From assembly GCF_000152985.1 (NCBI RefSeq), contig NZ_CH672395.1, forward strand, positions 906,567 to 970,566: DNA of 64,000 bases, read 5' to 3'. The stretch's first letter is position 1. Each line of letters begins with the position of its first letter. Below are positions 55,661 through 64,000 of the stretch, in pieces. Below the pieces are notes generated by a model. That model saw only the letters and a program-made list of their open reading frames with translations. It searched no databases and had not been told where the DNA came from. A program made the translations under genes and the position numbers. Origin of the DNA: Leeuwenhoekiella blandensis MED217 (GTDB lineage Bacteria; Bacteroidota; Bacteroidia; Flavobacteriales; Flavobacteriaceae).

Positions 55661-58219
55661 TTAACCGCATTTTGAAGAGCCACAGCTTTGGCATGTAAGA
55701 CAACCTTCCTGATATATTAATTCTGATGAATTACAGTTGTCGCATTTTTGCTTTCGGGCGATAGTGCCATCGGCAACATAGCGTTTAAGTGCGCGCGCAA
55801 CTCCGTTTTTCCACGTATTGATCGAGGCGCTGTCTAATTGTAAACTGTTGGTGAGTTCAACGGCTTTTTCAATAGGCATCCCATAGCGTAACGTAGTTGA
55901 AATGAGTTTAGCATAATTCCAATATTCAGGATCAAATTTATGCGACAGACCTTCGATAGTGGTTTTATAACCTCTTTTGTTTTTATACTGAAAGTCATAA
56001 CGCGAGCTTCCGTCTTCGTTTCGGTTTTTGATTATAAGCCCTTTTTCTACCCAACGCGGAAGTAAAATTCCGTCTTCATCATCTGCGATTCCTGTGAAGA
56101 TCTCGTAAGGTTTTCCTTCGATCAAGCCTATGAAAGCAATCCATTTTTCTTTATTGTTTTGGAAGCGCACAATATCTGCTTCAAGCACTTGTGGTCTTTT
56201 TGTTGGGAATGCGGTTAAGGTTTCGCTGTCTTCCTCTTCATTTTTCTTTTCATCATTAGAGATCAAAACGCCAGAGCGCGAGCCGTCACGATAGACAGTA
56301 ACACCTTTGCAGCCTGCTTGCCACGCTTCGAGATAGAGCTGCCCTACAAGTTCTTCATCTACATCATTAGGTAAGTTTATGGTAACACTTATGCTGTGAT
56401 CTACCCATTTTTGAACAGCGCCTTGCATGCGCACTTTATTGAGCCAGTCTACATCATTTGAAGTTGCCTGATAATACGGAGATTTGGCAACGATAACATC
56501 AAGCTCTTCCTGACTGTAGTTTTTATCGGTTGCAATGCCATTTATCTGCATCCATTCTTTGAAGCGATGGTGAAAAACAACATATTCTTCCCAAGAGTCA
56601 CCTACCTCGTCAACAAAATCTACGCGTGCTTCCTTATCGTTAGGATTTACTTTTCTTCGGCGTTTATAGACCGGTAAGAAAACAGGTTCGATACCTGATG
56701 TAGTCTGGGTCATTAAACTTGTTGTGCCTGTAGGAGCGATCGTTAGCAAAGCGATGTTACGACGACCGTACTCCAGCATATCGTAGTATAACTTCTCATC
56801 AGCATTTTTTATACGCTGAATGAACGGATTATCCTTTTCTCTTTCTGAATCAAAAATTGGGAATGCACCGCGTTCTTTGGCTGCATAAACCGAAGCACGA
56901 TAGGCTTCTACCGCAATTGTTTTATGTATTTCTACTGAAAATTCATTTCCTGCTTCACTACCATATTTGATGCCAAGAGCAGCAAGCATGTCTCCTTCTG
57001 CAGTGATTCCTATTCCGGTACGGCGTCCTTCTTCAGCTTTCTTTTTGATATTTAACCAAAGATTACGCTCTACATTTTTTACCTCGTCATTCTCTGGGTC
57101 TGCATCAATTTTGGCCAAAATCGCATCTACTTTTTCCAACTCCAGATCGATGATGTCGTCCATTATGCGTTGCGCTTTGGCAATATGTTTTTTGAACAAC
57201 TCAAAATTGAAAGAAGCCTCTGGTGTAAACGGCTTTTCTACATAAGAAAATAAATTGATAGCCAATAGGCGACATGAGTCATAAGGACAAAGTGGAATCT
57301 CGCCACACGGATTTGTAGAGACTGTTTTATAGCCTAGATCAGCATAGCAATCAGGTACAGATTCGCGAGCGATAGTATCCCAAAATAAAATTCCGGGCTC
57401 TGCAGATTGCCAGGCATTGTGAACGATTTTCTTCCAGAGTTTTTCAGCATCGATCTCTTTCTGTTTAATAGGGTTTGGACTAAAAACAGGATATTTCTGC
57501 GTATAGGGTTTGTGATCTTTAACTGCCTGCATAAAGCCGTCGTCAATACGTACCGAAACATTGGCGCCGGTAACTTTACCCTGCTCCATTTTGGCGTCTA
57601 TAAAATCTTCAGCATCCGGGTGATTTATCGAGACCGAAAGCATCAAAGCGCCACGTCTTCCGTCCTGGGCCACTTCGCGTGTAGAGTTTGAATAACGTTC
57701 CATAAATGGAACCAAGCCTGTTGAGGTTAAGGCTGAATTTTTTACAGCAGAACCTTTGGGGCGTATATGTGATAAATCGTGACCTACGCCACCGCGACGC
57801 TTCATCAATTGCACTTGCTCTTGGTCAATTTTCATAATCCCACCGTATGAGTCAGAGCTACCATCATTGCCAATTACAAAACAGTTAGAAAGTGAACCTA
57901 CCTGATATGGATTTCCAATACCTGCCATTGGGCTGCCTTGAGGAACGATGTATTTAAAGTTTTTAATAAGATCAAAAACTTCATCTTCTTGCATCGGATT
58001 GGGGTAGCGTGCCTCAATGCGCGCAATCTCTTTAGCGATGCGTGTGTGCATATCATCTGGCGTTTTCTCATAAATATTTCCGTCAGAATCCTTAAGCGCA
58101 TATTTGTTTACCCAAACGCGAGCAGCCAGATCGTCTCCTTTAAAGTATTTTAAAGAGGCTTCAAAAGCTTCATCTTGGGTGTATGTTTTAGCAATGGGGT
58201 CGGTGATTTGTGTAGACAT
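55661..58219 (-). CDS. nrdJ: Adenosylcobalamin-dependent (class II) ribonucleoside-diphosphate reductase
   Basis: 852 residues. Features: SLSNCFVIGNDGSSDSYGGIM, the finger-loop region CGEIPLCPYDSCRLLAIN with the radical-site Cys, LTIAPTGTTSLMTQTTSGIEP, and a C-terminal segment with paired cysteines (CDNCNSSELIYQEGCLTCQSCGSSKCG, described by its four CxxC-type pairs) that acts as thiol shuttle and zinc site. It makes deoxynucleotides without oxygen, using B12. No cobalamin riboswitch is visible upstream. A minus-strand TTTG-N16-TAATTTCG promoter fits near 58290. Confidence 0.95.
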   Translation of the reverse strand: MSTQITDPIAKTYTQDEAFEASLKYFKGDDLAARVWVNKYALKDSDGNIYEKTPDDMHTRIAKEIARIEARYPNPMQEDEVFDLIKNFKYIVPQGSPMAGIGNPYQVGSLSNCFVIGNDGSSDSYGGIMKIDQEQVQLMKRRGGVGHDLSHIRPKGSAVKNSALTSTGLVPFMERYSNSTREVAQDGRRGALMLSVSINHPDAEDFIDAKMEQGKVTGANVSVRIDDGFMQAVKDHKPYTQKYPVFSPNPIKQKEIDAEKLWKKIVHNAWQSAEPGILFWDTIARESVPDCYADLGYKTVSTNPCGEIPLCPYDSCRLLAINLFSYVEKPFTPEASFNFELFKKHIAKAQRIMDDIIDLELEKVDAILAKIDADPENDEVKNVERNLWLNIKKKAEEGRRTGIGITAEGDMLAALGIKYGSEAGNEFSVEIHKTIAVEAYRASVYAAKERGAFPIFDSEREKDNPFIQRIKNADEKLYYDMLEYGRRNIALLTIAPTGTTSLMTQTTSGIEPVFLPVYKRRRKVNPNDKEARVDFVDEVGDSWEEYVVFHHRFKEWMQINGIATDKNYSQEELDVIVAKSPYYQATSNDVDWLNKVRMQGAVQKWVDHSISVTINLPNDVDEELVGQLYLEAWQAGCKGVTVYRDGSRSGVLISNDEKKNEEEDSETLTAFPTKRPQVLEADIVRFQNNKEKWIAFIGLIEGKPYEIFTGIADDEDGILLPRWVEKGLIIKNRNEDGSSRYDFQYKNKRGYKTTIEGLSHKFDPEYWNYAKLISTTLRYGMPIEKAVELTNSLQLDSASINTWKNGVARALKRYVADGTIARKQKCDNCNSSELIYQEGCLTCQSCGSSKCG

Positions 58220-58769
58220 TGTGTTTTAGGCTTTAGTGCGGTTAAATGTTTGCTTCGGTTGTGTGAAGTTAGTAGAAATATCGAAATTATAAAACCTGTG
58301 ATATTCAAAAGTTTACAGTAAAATAATATAAGTACTTGAAAAACAGTATTTTGAAAAATTATCAACATTAAAAAGTTGACAATTTTTTCAATTTTTGATT
58401 TTTAAATCTTTGATGTGATGTTTTTATTTGAATGGCTTGATTTGTCGTTTTAATGATTGAAATAGGAGGAGATTTTGAAGAAGTTTTTATCAGGGAGGCC
58501 TAGAATATCCAAATCTCATAAAACTGATTTTTGACCGCTGAAAACCTATGGTAAATTGGGCTAATTGATGTATGTGTTCTAATCGTTTTGACTCATTGGT
58601 ACATCAGAACGGATGAAAATTGAAGGAAATAGATTTAAATGAACCTCTTTTAAGTAGTCTAATCTGGTGTGGTTGAGAGTGTTAAAACTATGAAATTAAT
58701 TCAATTTTCAGGGGTTATTCTATTGATTGTTAATCCTTTAAAAGGTTAAAGAAATCAAAAAGATATTTA
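58220..58769. other. Long non-coding spacer between nrdJ and secDF
   Basis: About 640 nt separate the divergent starts. Near nrdJ lies an inverted repeat at 58351-58391 and a plausible minus-strand promoter. The centre (58400-58740) has no convincing ORF, no tRNA, and only weak pairings. A cobalamin box is absent. Nothing else is supported. Confidence 0.5.
58351..58391. repeat. Inverted repeat in the nrdJ-secDF spacer
   Basis: TTGAAAAATTATCAAC and GTTGACAATTTTTTCAA are near-perfect complements (about 16 bp, two deviations) around ATTAAAAA. It includes a DnaA-box-like TTATCAACA at 58359-58367. It could be an operator, an AT-rich terminator or a chance AT palindrome. Confidence 0.45.
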
Positions 58770-58800
58770 TTGGCATTTCTAGGTTGAAACCCTATATTTG
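58770..58800 (+). promoter_or_regulatory. Predicted promoter of secDF
   Basis: TTG at 58770-58772 and TATATTTG at 58793-58800, 20 nt apart, an excellent Bacteroidota promoter. The leader before the secDF ATG is about 54 nt. Confidence 0.75.
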
Positions 58801-58860
58801 CACGTTTTACAAAATCGCCTGAAAAAGGTTCGGGAAGAATTAAATAAATATTAAAGAGTA

Positions 58861-61800
58861 ATGCAAAATAAAGGACTCATTAGAGTATTTGCGATTTTAT
58901 TTGGGTTGGTGTGTTTATACCAGCTTTCGTTTACGTATTTCACTAATCAAACTGAAGAAAAAGCTGCTGCTTTTGCGGCTGATCAAGTTGCTACTACTGT
59001 AGAGGACTATGTTGACAGAAGAGGTGAGGTTGAGCGTCGTTATTTAGATTCTATAGGTAATGATCCAATCGCTTTGGGAATTACGTATAATGACGCAAAA
59101 GAGAAAGAGCTTAATAAAGGTCTGGATCTTAAAGGAGGTATGAATGCAATTCTTGAAATTTCTGTTGCAGATATTTTAAGAGGTTTGAGTAACGACAGTA
59201 CAGATCCTGCTTTTAACCAGGCTTTAGATCAGGCGGCAGAAGCGCAAAAGGATAGTCAAAATAGCTTTTTAGAAGATTTCTTTGATGCTTTTGAAGCGAT
59301 CCCTGGAGATAACAAATTAGCATCGCCAGATATTTTTGCGAATACGACTTTAGGTGAGAAGGTAAACTTCAATATGACAAATGACGAAGTGGAGCCTATT
59401 TTAGCAAAAGAAGTAGAAGAGTCTATCAATTCTGCTTTTGAAGTATTGCGTAATCGTATCGATAAATTTGGTGTTACGCAACCTAACATTCAGCGTTTAG
59501 ATAATCAATCACGTATCTTGATCGAGCTTCCCGGAGCAACAGATATCGAGCGTGTAAAATTTCAATTAGAAAGTACAGCGCAGTTAGAATTTTATAAAAC
59601 ACATTACGCTTCTGAAGTTGCACCTTATTTATTGCAAGTAAATGCTGAGCTTAAAGAGCTTGTTGCTCCAGCAGAAGAAGAGGAAGCGGTTGCTGAAGTT
59701 GATTCATCAGAAAGTACAGATGACTCTATTGAAGAGCTTTTGGCTAGTGAAGAAGATTCTATTAGTCCGGCTCAGGCAAATAACCCATTATTTGAAGTGT
59801 TTAGCTTCAATCCTGCTATTCAGCAGTATGCGCAAGCACCTGTTGTAGGATATGCTCAGGTTAAGGATACGGCAACGATCAACCGCTATTTTGCAATGCC
59901 AGAAATTGCAAGATTACGTCCACAAGGATTGCGTTTTGCTAAATTCAGATGGGGGATTACAGAAGGGGAAACTGATGTTGTGCCGCTTTACGCATTGCAA
60001 TCAGATAGAAGTGGATCTCCTGCAATGGACGGTGATGTTGTACAAGATTCACGTCAACAATATACACAAGCAGGTCAGCCTTCTGTAGGTATTGATTTTG
60101 AAGGTCAGGGTCCTGGTCAGTGGGCTAAATTAACCGGAGAAGTTGCTACCGAAGGAAATACAATTGCTATTGTGCTTGACGGTACTGTATATTCTGCAGC
60201 TTCAGCAAAAGCAGAAATCAAAGGTGGTGCCACTGAAATCTCAGGAAGCTTCACCGTAACAGAGGCACAGGATTTAGCGAATGTTCTCAAAGCGGGTAAA
60301 CTTCCTGCTTCAGCTAAAATTATTTCTTACGACGTAGTTGGGCCTTCATTAGGTCAAGAGGCAATCAACAGTGGTTTAATGTCATTTGTAATTGCTTTAG
60401 TCTTAGTTCTTATTTGGATGGTGTTTTACTATGGTAAAGCAGGTCTTTTTGCAGATGTTGCACTAGCGGTAAACATTCTTTTTATCTTCGGTGTTCTTGC
60501 AGGATTAGGAGCGGTTCTAACCTTACCTGGTATTGCAGGTATTGTGCTTACGATTGGTATGTCGGTAGATGCGAACGTACTTATCTTTGAGCGTATAAAA
60601 GAAGAGATCGCAAAAGGAAAGTCTCAAAAAGATGCTATAAAGGACGGTTTCAGCAACGCATTGTCTTCAATTCTTGATGCTAACATTACAACCTTCTTAA
60701 CGGCGTTGATCTTATTCTTATTCGGTACAGGACCTATTCAAGGTTTTGCAACTACTTTAATGATAGGTATTGGTACTTCGTTGTTCACTGCAATTTTTGT
60801 AACACGTCTTTTCATTGACGGTTATGGTAAGAATGGTAAGTCATTACAGTTCTCTACAGGAGCAACACGTAATCTATTTACCAACTTCAATAGAGATTTC
60901 CTTGCTAAACGTAAGATTGCTTATATAATTAGTGGTGTTCTTATCGTTGTAAGTTTGATCTCTTTATTCACTAACGGTCTGGATCAAGGTGTTGATTTTG
61001 TTGGAGGTCGTAATTACACGGTGCGTTTTGAAAACCCTGTAAATGCAACAGAAGTTGAGCAAAAACTTATCGCTGAACTCGAAAGTGCTCAGGCAAAAAC
61101 GTACGGTGAAGCAAATCAATTAAAGATTACTACAAAGTATCGTATTGATGAAGAAGCTTCAGAAGTAGATGATGATATTCAGCAGAAATTATTTACTGCT
61201 TTACAAAGCTATCTTCCATCAGATCTTACCTTCACGCAGTTTGTAAAAGGTGGTTCAACTGAAGATAAAGTAGGTATTTTAGAGTATAACAAAGTAGGGC
61301 CAACTATTGCAGATGACATTAAGAAAGATTCTTTCTGGGCTGTTTTAGGTTCGTTAGTAGTTGTGTTCTTATACATTTTATTACGATTCAGAAGATGGCA
61401 ATTCTCATTAGGAGCTGTTGCGGCAGTATTCCATGATGTTTTAATTGTTTTAGGAATTTTCTCATTGACCTATCAATTTATGCCATTCAATATGGAAATT
61501 GATCAGTCATTCATCGCGGCAATTCTTACGGTTATTGGTTACTCGCTTAACGATACCGTGGTTGTTTTTGACCGTATTAGAGAGTTTATGAAAGAATACG
61601 GCACAAGCCGTAAAATGGGACTTATAATCAATCAGGCAATCAATAGTACCATTAGTCGTACGTTGAATACGTCTATGACCACTTTAATTGTATTATTGGC
61701 TATTTTTATCTTTGGTGGTGCGAGTATAATGGGCTTTATGTTTGCCTTGATTGTAGGTGTCCTCGTGGGTACTTATTCTTCGATCTTTATTGCAACTCCT

Positions 61801-61875
61801 GTAATGTTTGATACAATACAGAAGAAAGCATTAAAGCCAGAAAAACAAAAAGAGGAAGAAGAGCCAGTGGCTTAA
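58861..61875 (+). CDS. secDF: Protein translocase SecDF fusion
   Basis: 1004 residues: SecD and SecF fused, as usual in Bacteroidota. An N-terminal helix (residues 9-27) is followed by the SecD P1 domain, with an acidic insert (EEEEAVAEVDSSES onward, residues 270-310) that is low complexity. SecD helices contain LTIGMSVDANVLIFERIKEE and SecF begins near residue 690 with GVDFVGGRNYTVRF, then IGYSLNDTVVVFDRIREFM. SecDF uses proton motive force to help SecYEG release exported proteins in the periplasm. A bidirectional terminator follows. Confidence 0.98.
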   Translation: MQNKGLIRVFAILFGLVCLYQLSFTYFTNQTEEKAAAFAADQVATTVEDYVDRRGEVERRYLDSIGNDPIALGITYNDAKEKELNKGLDLKGGMNAILEISVADILRGLSNDSTDPAFNQALDQAAEAQKDSQNSFLEDFFDAFEAIPGDNKLASPDIFANTTLGEKVNFNMTNDEVEPILAKEVEESINSAFEVLRNRIDKFGVTQPNIQRLDNQSRILIELPGATDIERVKFQLESTAQLEFYKTHYASEVAPYLLQVNAELKELVAPAEEEEAVAEVDSSESTDDSIEELLASEEDSISPAQANNPLFEVFSFNPAIQQYAQAPVVGYAQVKDTATINRYFAMPEIARLRPQGLRFAKFRWGITEGETDVVPLYALQSDRSGSPAMDGDVVQDSRQQYTQAGQPSVGIDFEGQGPGQWAKLTGEVATEGNTIAIVLDGTVYSAASAKAEIKGGATEISGSFTVTEAQDLANVLKAGKLPASAKIISYDVVGPSLGQEAINSGLMSFVIALVLVLIWMVFYYGKAGLFADVALAVNILFIFGVLAGLGAVLTLPGIAGIVLTIGMSVDANVLIFERIKEEIAKGKSQKDAIKDGFSNALSSILDANITTFLTALILFLFGTGPIQGFATTLMIGIGTSLFTAIFVTRLFIDGYGKNGKSLQFSTGATRNLFTNFNRDFLAKRKIAYIISGVLIVVSLISLFTNGLDQGVDFVGGRNYTVRFENPVNATEVEQKLIAELESAQAKTYGEANQLKITTKYRIDEEASEVDDDIQQKLFTALQSYLPSDLTFTQFVKGGSTEDKVGILEYNKVGPTIADDIKKDSFWAVLGSLVVVFLYILLRFRRWQFSLGAVAAVFHDVLIVLGIFSLTYQFMPFNMEIDQSFIAAILTVIGYSLNDTVVVFDRIREFMKEYGTSRKMGLIINQAINSTISRTLNTSMTTLIVLLAIFIFGGASIMGFMFALIVGVLVGTYSSIFIATPVMFDTIQKKALKPEKQKEEEEPVA

Positions 61876-61894
61876 CTTGATTAAGTTCGCAAAA

Positions 61895-61930
61895 CAAAAA
61901 AGCTCGATTCATTTGAATCGAGCTTTTTTG
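61895..61930. terminator. Bidirectional intrinsic terminator between secDF and glsA
   Basis: CAAAAAAGCTCGATTCA pairs perfectly with TGAATCGAGCTTTTTTG around TT; about 16 bp, ending in T's on both strands. Confidence 0.93.
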
Positions 61931-61944
61931 TTTTTTAACAGTTT

Positions 61945-62862
61945 CTAAAAAACCGAAATACCTGTTCTGGATGTAAAAAGTTCGAGAACTTTCATTCCTA
62001 ATTCAGAATTGCCTTTTGCGTTCAAAGGAGGGCTCCAAACCGCGATACAATACTGTTTGGGGTGTAGCGCTACGATGCCTCCTCCTACACCACTTTTGCC
62101 GGGAAGACCTACACGGAATGCAAACTCTCCAGATTCATCATAAAAACCACAGGTAAGCATCAAGGCGTTGATGCGTTTTGCAAGAATGGGTTCAAGCGTG
62201 CGCGCTTGTTTGCTATGGTCTCCCTTAGGATAGTTTAAAAAAATAGTAAAGGCTTCTGAAAGCTGTTTGCAGCTCATGGCGATGGCGCATTGATGAAAAT
62301 AAAAATCCAGAACATCATCAACGTTGTGCTGTAAATTGCCAAAGTCTTTCATTAAGTTGGCAAGAGAGGCATTACGAAATTTATGCTTCATTTCTGAAGC
62401 TGCGACGCTTTCGTCGTAAGTTATTGTTTGGTCATTTGCGATGTCACGCACGTAGTGTAAAAAGTCTTCTTTTGGTTTTTTGAGGTGTCCCATAAGAATA
62501 TCTGTGATGACCAAAGCCCCGGCATTGATAAATGGATTGCGGGGAATGCCTTTTTCGTATTCCAGTTGAACTAAAGAGTTGAAAGGGTCTCCTGAGGGTT
62601 CAACATCAACACGTTGCCAGATGCTGTTTCCTGCTAATTTTAAAGCGTATGAAAGGCTTATGACCTTAGAGATGCTTTGTATTGAAAAACGCTCTTCTGC
62701 ATCGCCTAAAGCGAAATGTTCACCAGTTACGCATTGAAGATGTAAGCCAAACTTATGAGCATCCACCTTACCAAGCTCCGGAATATAAGTGGCCACTTTT
62801 CCGGTGTTCTTGAATGAGCTTATTTCCTTTTGGATGCTATCTAGAATGCTTTGATAATTCAT
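61945..62862 (-). CDS. glsA: Glutaminase
   Basis: 305 residues, serine-dependent beta-lactamase-like glutaminase. The active Ser-x-x-Lys is in SIQSISKVISLSYAL, then NPFINAGALVITDILMG, and LPGKSGVGGGIVALHP with the YCIAVWSPPLNAKGNS end. It hydrolyses glutamine to glutamate and ammonia. The ATG overlaps the stop of the preceding unknown gene by 4 nt (ATGA), so both belong to one transcript along with the DUF192 lipoprotein gene. Confidence 0.96.
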   Translation of the reverse strand: MNYQSILDSIQKEISSFKNTGKVATYIPELGKVDAHKFGLHLQCVTGEHFALGDAEERFSIQSISKVISLSYALKLAGNSIWQRVDVEPSGDPFNSLVQLEYEKGIPRNPFINAGALVITDILMGHLKKPKEDFLHYVRDIANDQTITYDESVAASEMKHKFRNASLANLMKDFGNLQHNVDDVLDFYFHQCAIAMSCKQLSEAFTIFLNYPKGDHSKQARTLEPILAKRINALMLTCGFYDESGEFAFRVGLPGKSGVGGGIVALHPKQYCIAVWSPPLNAKGNSELGMKVLELFTSRTGISVF

Positions 62863-63533
62863 TCTTTAGGGAAAAATAAATTCCAATTTCTATCTTCTAT
62901 TAATTGTATTCTGCTGGGAATATATGATTCTCCATTATGAACTAAAGTCTCGCCGTTGGGTTTTATCAAGGCTTGTGAACCGCACCAAGCAGGAGTTCTA
63001 AACATTAGTTCTCTTAAAAAATCTTCTTTATCAGAATAGTAGTATTCTGTACTATCATTGGGATTGTTCTCAAGTGTTATGCCTGATTCAAAGAACTCTA
63101 GAATAACTATGTTTGGGTAATTTTCTTCGATAAAAGCTTTGCTATTGTCGGTGTAATTTTTCCAGTGTTTTATAACCTTTTTAGTATAGTTGTTTGTTGA
63201 ATATTGGCTGCACAGATCATTAACATACGTGTAGCAGATGAAAAAAATTGTGCTCTTATCAAACTTCTTGTGCGTGACTTTTTCTAAATACTCTTTGAGT
63301 TGATTACGGTTTACAACACCTTGTGTGTATTGCGGGATTAGTCGCGCCACACGGCTGCTGTCTTTAGTTTCATAATCCCACCTTGAATATGCCGAATCGC
63401 GATCACGCCAAAGTTTGTCAAATTCCTTTTCTTTTATTTCTTTTCCCTCTATATCAAAATGATATTTTACCCGTTGGGCGGTAGTAGAAATGCTATATAA
63501 TACAAAAAATAAAAAGAGAATTCTAGAGGTCAT
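62859..63533 (-). CDS. Secreted protein of unknown function
   Basis: 224 residues from the ATG at 63533, which gives a signal peptide (MTSRILFLFFVLYSISTTAQ). A longer frame to 63587 would start inside the DUF192 gene. Mature features: YHFDIEGKEIKEKEFDKLWRDRDSAY, an internal repeat of acidic and aromatic residues, FRTPAWCGSQALIKPNG and SYIPSRIQLIEDRNW. I do not recognise a domain. It is probably periplasmic and cotranscribed with glsA (ATGA overlap) and the DUF192 gene (6 nt upstream). Confidence 0.75.
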   Translation of the reverse strand: MTSRILFLFFVLYSISTTAQRVKYHFDIEGKEIKEKEFDKLWRDRDSAYSRWDYETKDSSRVARLIPQYTQGVVNRNQLKEYLEKVTHKKFDKSTIFFICYTYVNDLCSQYSTNNYTKKVIKHWKNYTDNSKAFIEENYPNIVILEFFESGITLENNPNDSTEYYYSDKEDFLRELMFRTPAWCGSQALIKPNGETLVHNGESYIPSRIQLIEDRNWNLFFPKE

Positions 63534-63538
63534 ATTTG

Positions 63539-64000
63539 CTATCTCATTAGCTTCCAATCCACCTTGTCGCCTTCTTTGATATCCCAAAGTTCGGCAATAC
63601 CTGCATTCGTTTCTAAAACATACATTACTGGCACTTCAGAAGGAAGGCTAGTTTCATCCATTGGCTTCGCATTTTCAATGATGGTCGCTATGGTTTTGTC
63701 TTTGGTAATGAAAAATAAGTCTAGTGGAATGTAAGTGTTTTTCATGTAGAAGTTGTGCGGGCGCTCATCGTCAAAAATGAAAAGCATAGCTCTGTTTTGT
63801 GCCATCGACTCCCGATACATTAAGCCGGTTTCGGTCTCGTACTCCGTTTCTGCTACTTCAATGTTTAAATATACTTTTTCTTGATTCTCTTTAATGATTT
63901 GAAGTTTTCCGTCTTGGGTAAAGGTGATTTCTTCCTGAGAAATTTCAGTAGGTTCAGCTTCTTTGTTTTTGCACGAAATGATCGATAAAACTAAAGTAAG
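63539..64000 (-). CDS. DUF192-family lipoprotein (5' end cut by window edge)
   Basis: At least 154 residues; the reading frame stays open to the right edge, and the first few codons lie outside. The visible start reads LTLVLSIISCKNKE, the end of a lipoprotein signal peptide with its lipobox (SIISC). The DUF192 domain follows: TGLMYRESMAQNRAMLFIF, PHNFYMKNTYIPLDLFFI, VLETNAGIAELWDIKEGDKV. The family is a compact beta fold often beside carbohydrate or secretion genes; its role is not established. It is the first gene of the operon with the unknown gene and glsA. Confidence 0.88.
   Translation of the reverse strand, partial: LTLVLSIISCKNKEAEPTEISQEEITFTQDGKLQIIKENQEKVYLNIEVAETEYETETGLMYRESMAQNRAMLFIFDDERPHNFYMKNTYIPLDLFFITKDKTIATIIENAKPMDETSLPSEVPVMYVLETNAGIAELWDIKEGDKVDWKLMR

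Noticed and set aside
58220-58400. Cobalamin riboswitch before the B12-dependent reductase
   Set aside because: No cobalamin box or its complement (CAGTGGC-like) and no B12-type core is seen on either strand.
58430-58740. Weak pairings and short ORFs in the nrdJ-secDF spacer
   Set aside because: Stems are short, AT-rich and not followed by T runs; no coding potential.

Overview
The window is chromosomal DNA of a member of the Bacteroidota, most probably a marine-type Flavobacteriaceae species. The evidence is a SusC/SusD pair, a BamA/TamA-type orphan barrel, a SecDF fusion, DUF6588 and DUF2911 proteins, AT-rich DNA, hardly any Shine-Dalgarno sequences, and promoters of the Bacteroidota form TTTG-N18-20-TAnnTTTG. 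Most of it is housekeeping sequence. I found no rRNA, tRNA, CRISPR array, insertion sequence or prophage.

Layout. 1-7017 (minus strand): a SusD-like lipoprotein cut by the left edge, its SusC partner, and an Omp85-type protein. 7181-24237 (plus): one continuous str-S10-spc-alpha superoperon, rpsL-rpsG-fusA-rpsJ, then rplC to rplO, secY-infA-rpmJ, then rpsM-rpsK-rpsD-rpoA-rplQ. It ends at a strong terminator. The small genes rpmD and rpmJ are included. 24328-31602 (plus): a secreted unknown protein, carA, eno, gltA, and two adjacent guanidino-group (pentein) hydrolases. 31592-35025 (minus): a BCCT transporter, an SDR/DUF2867 protein and an unknown. 35155-39813 (plus): argS, ffh, an inserted four-helix-bundle gene, folD. 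39975-47695 (minus): a run of small genes (polyphosphate glucokinase, DCC protein, AI-2E permease, VOC, Rho_N, RluF, hydrolase, cupin, lipoprotein, HerA-like ATPase). 47851-64000: queE, DUF2911, asnB, gyrB, DUF6588, mdh, class II ribonucleotide reductase, secDF, glutaminase, an unknown, and a DUF192 lipoprotein cut by the right edge.

How the genes work together. Translation and secretion dominate (ribosomal proteins, EF-G, IF-1, SecY, SecDF, Ffh, ArgS). A central-carbon set is present (enolase, citrate synthase, malate dehydrogenase). A nitrogen/arginine theme recurs (CarA, DDAH-like, CtlX-like, ArgS, AsnB, GlsA).

The most interesting signals are non-coding. (1) Two tandem structured elements lie before citrate synthase. 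Each carries the same 15-nt core and its own intrinsic terminator, like tandem riboswitches or small RNAs. (2) The four-helix-bundle gene between ffh and folD is bracketed by degenerate CAGTTT-type repeats in opposite orientation, suggesting a small mobile cassette. (3) The unusual gaps inside the ribosomal superoperon fall before rplC/rplD, rpsH and rpsD, next to the genes for the known autoregulators L4, S8 and S4, and contain hairpins. Two genes also have promoters so close to the ATG that leaderless mRNAs are likely.
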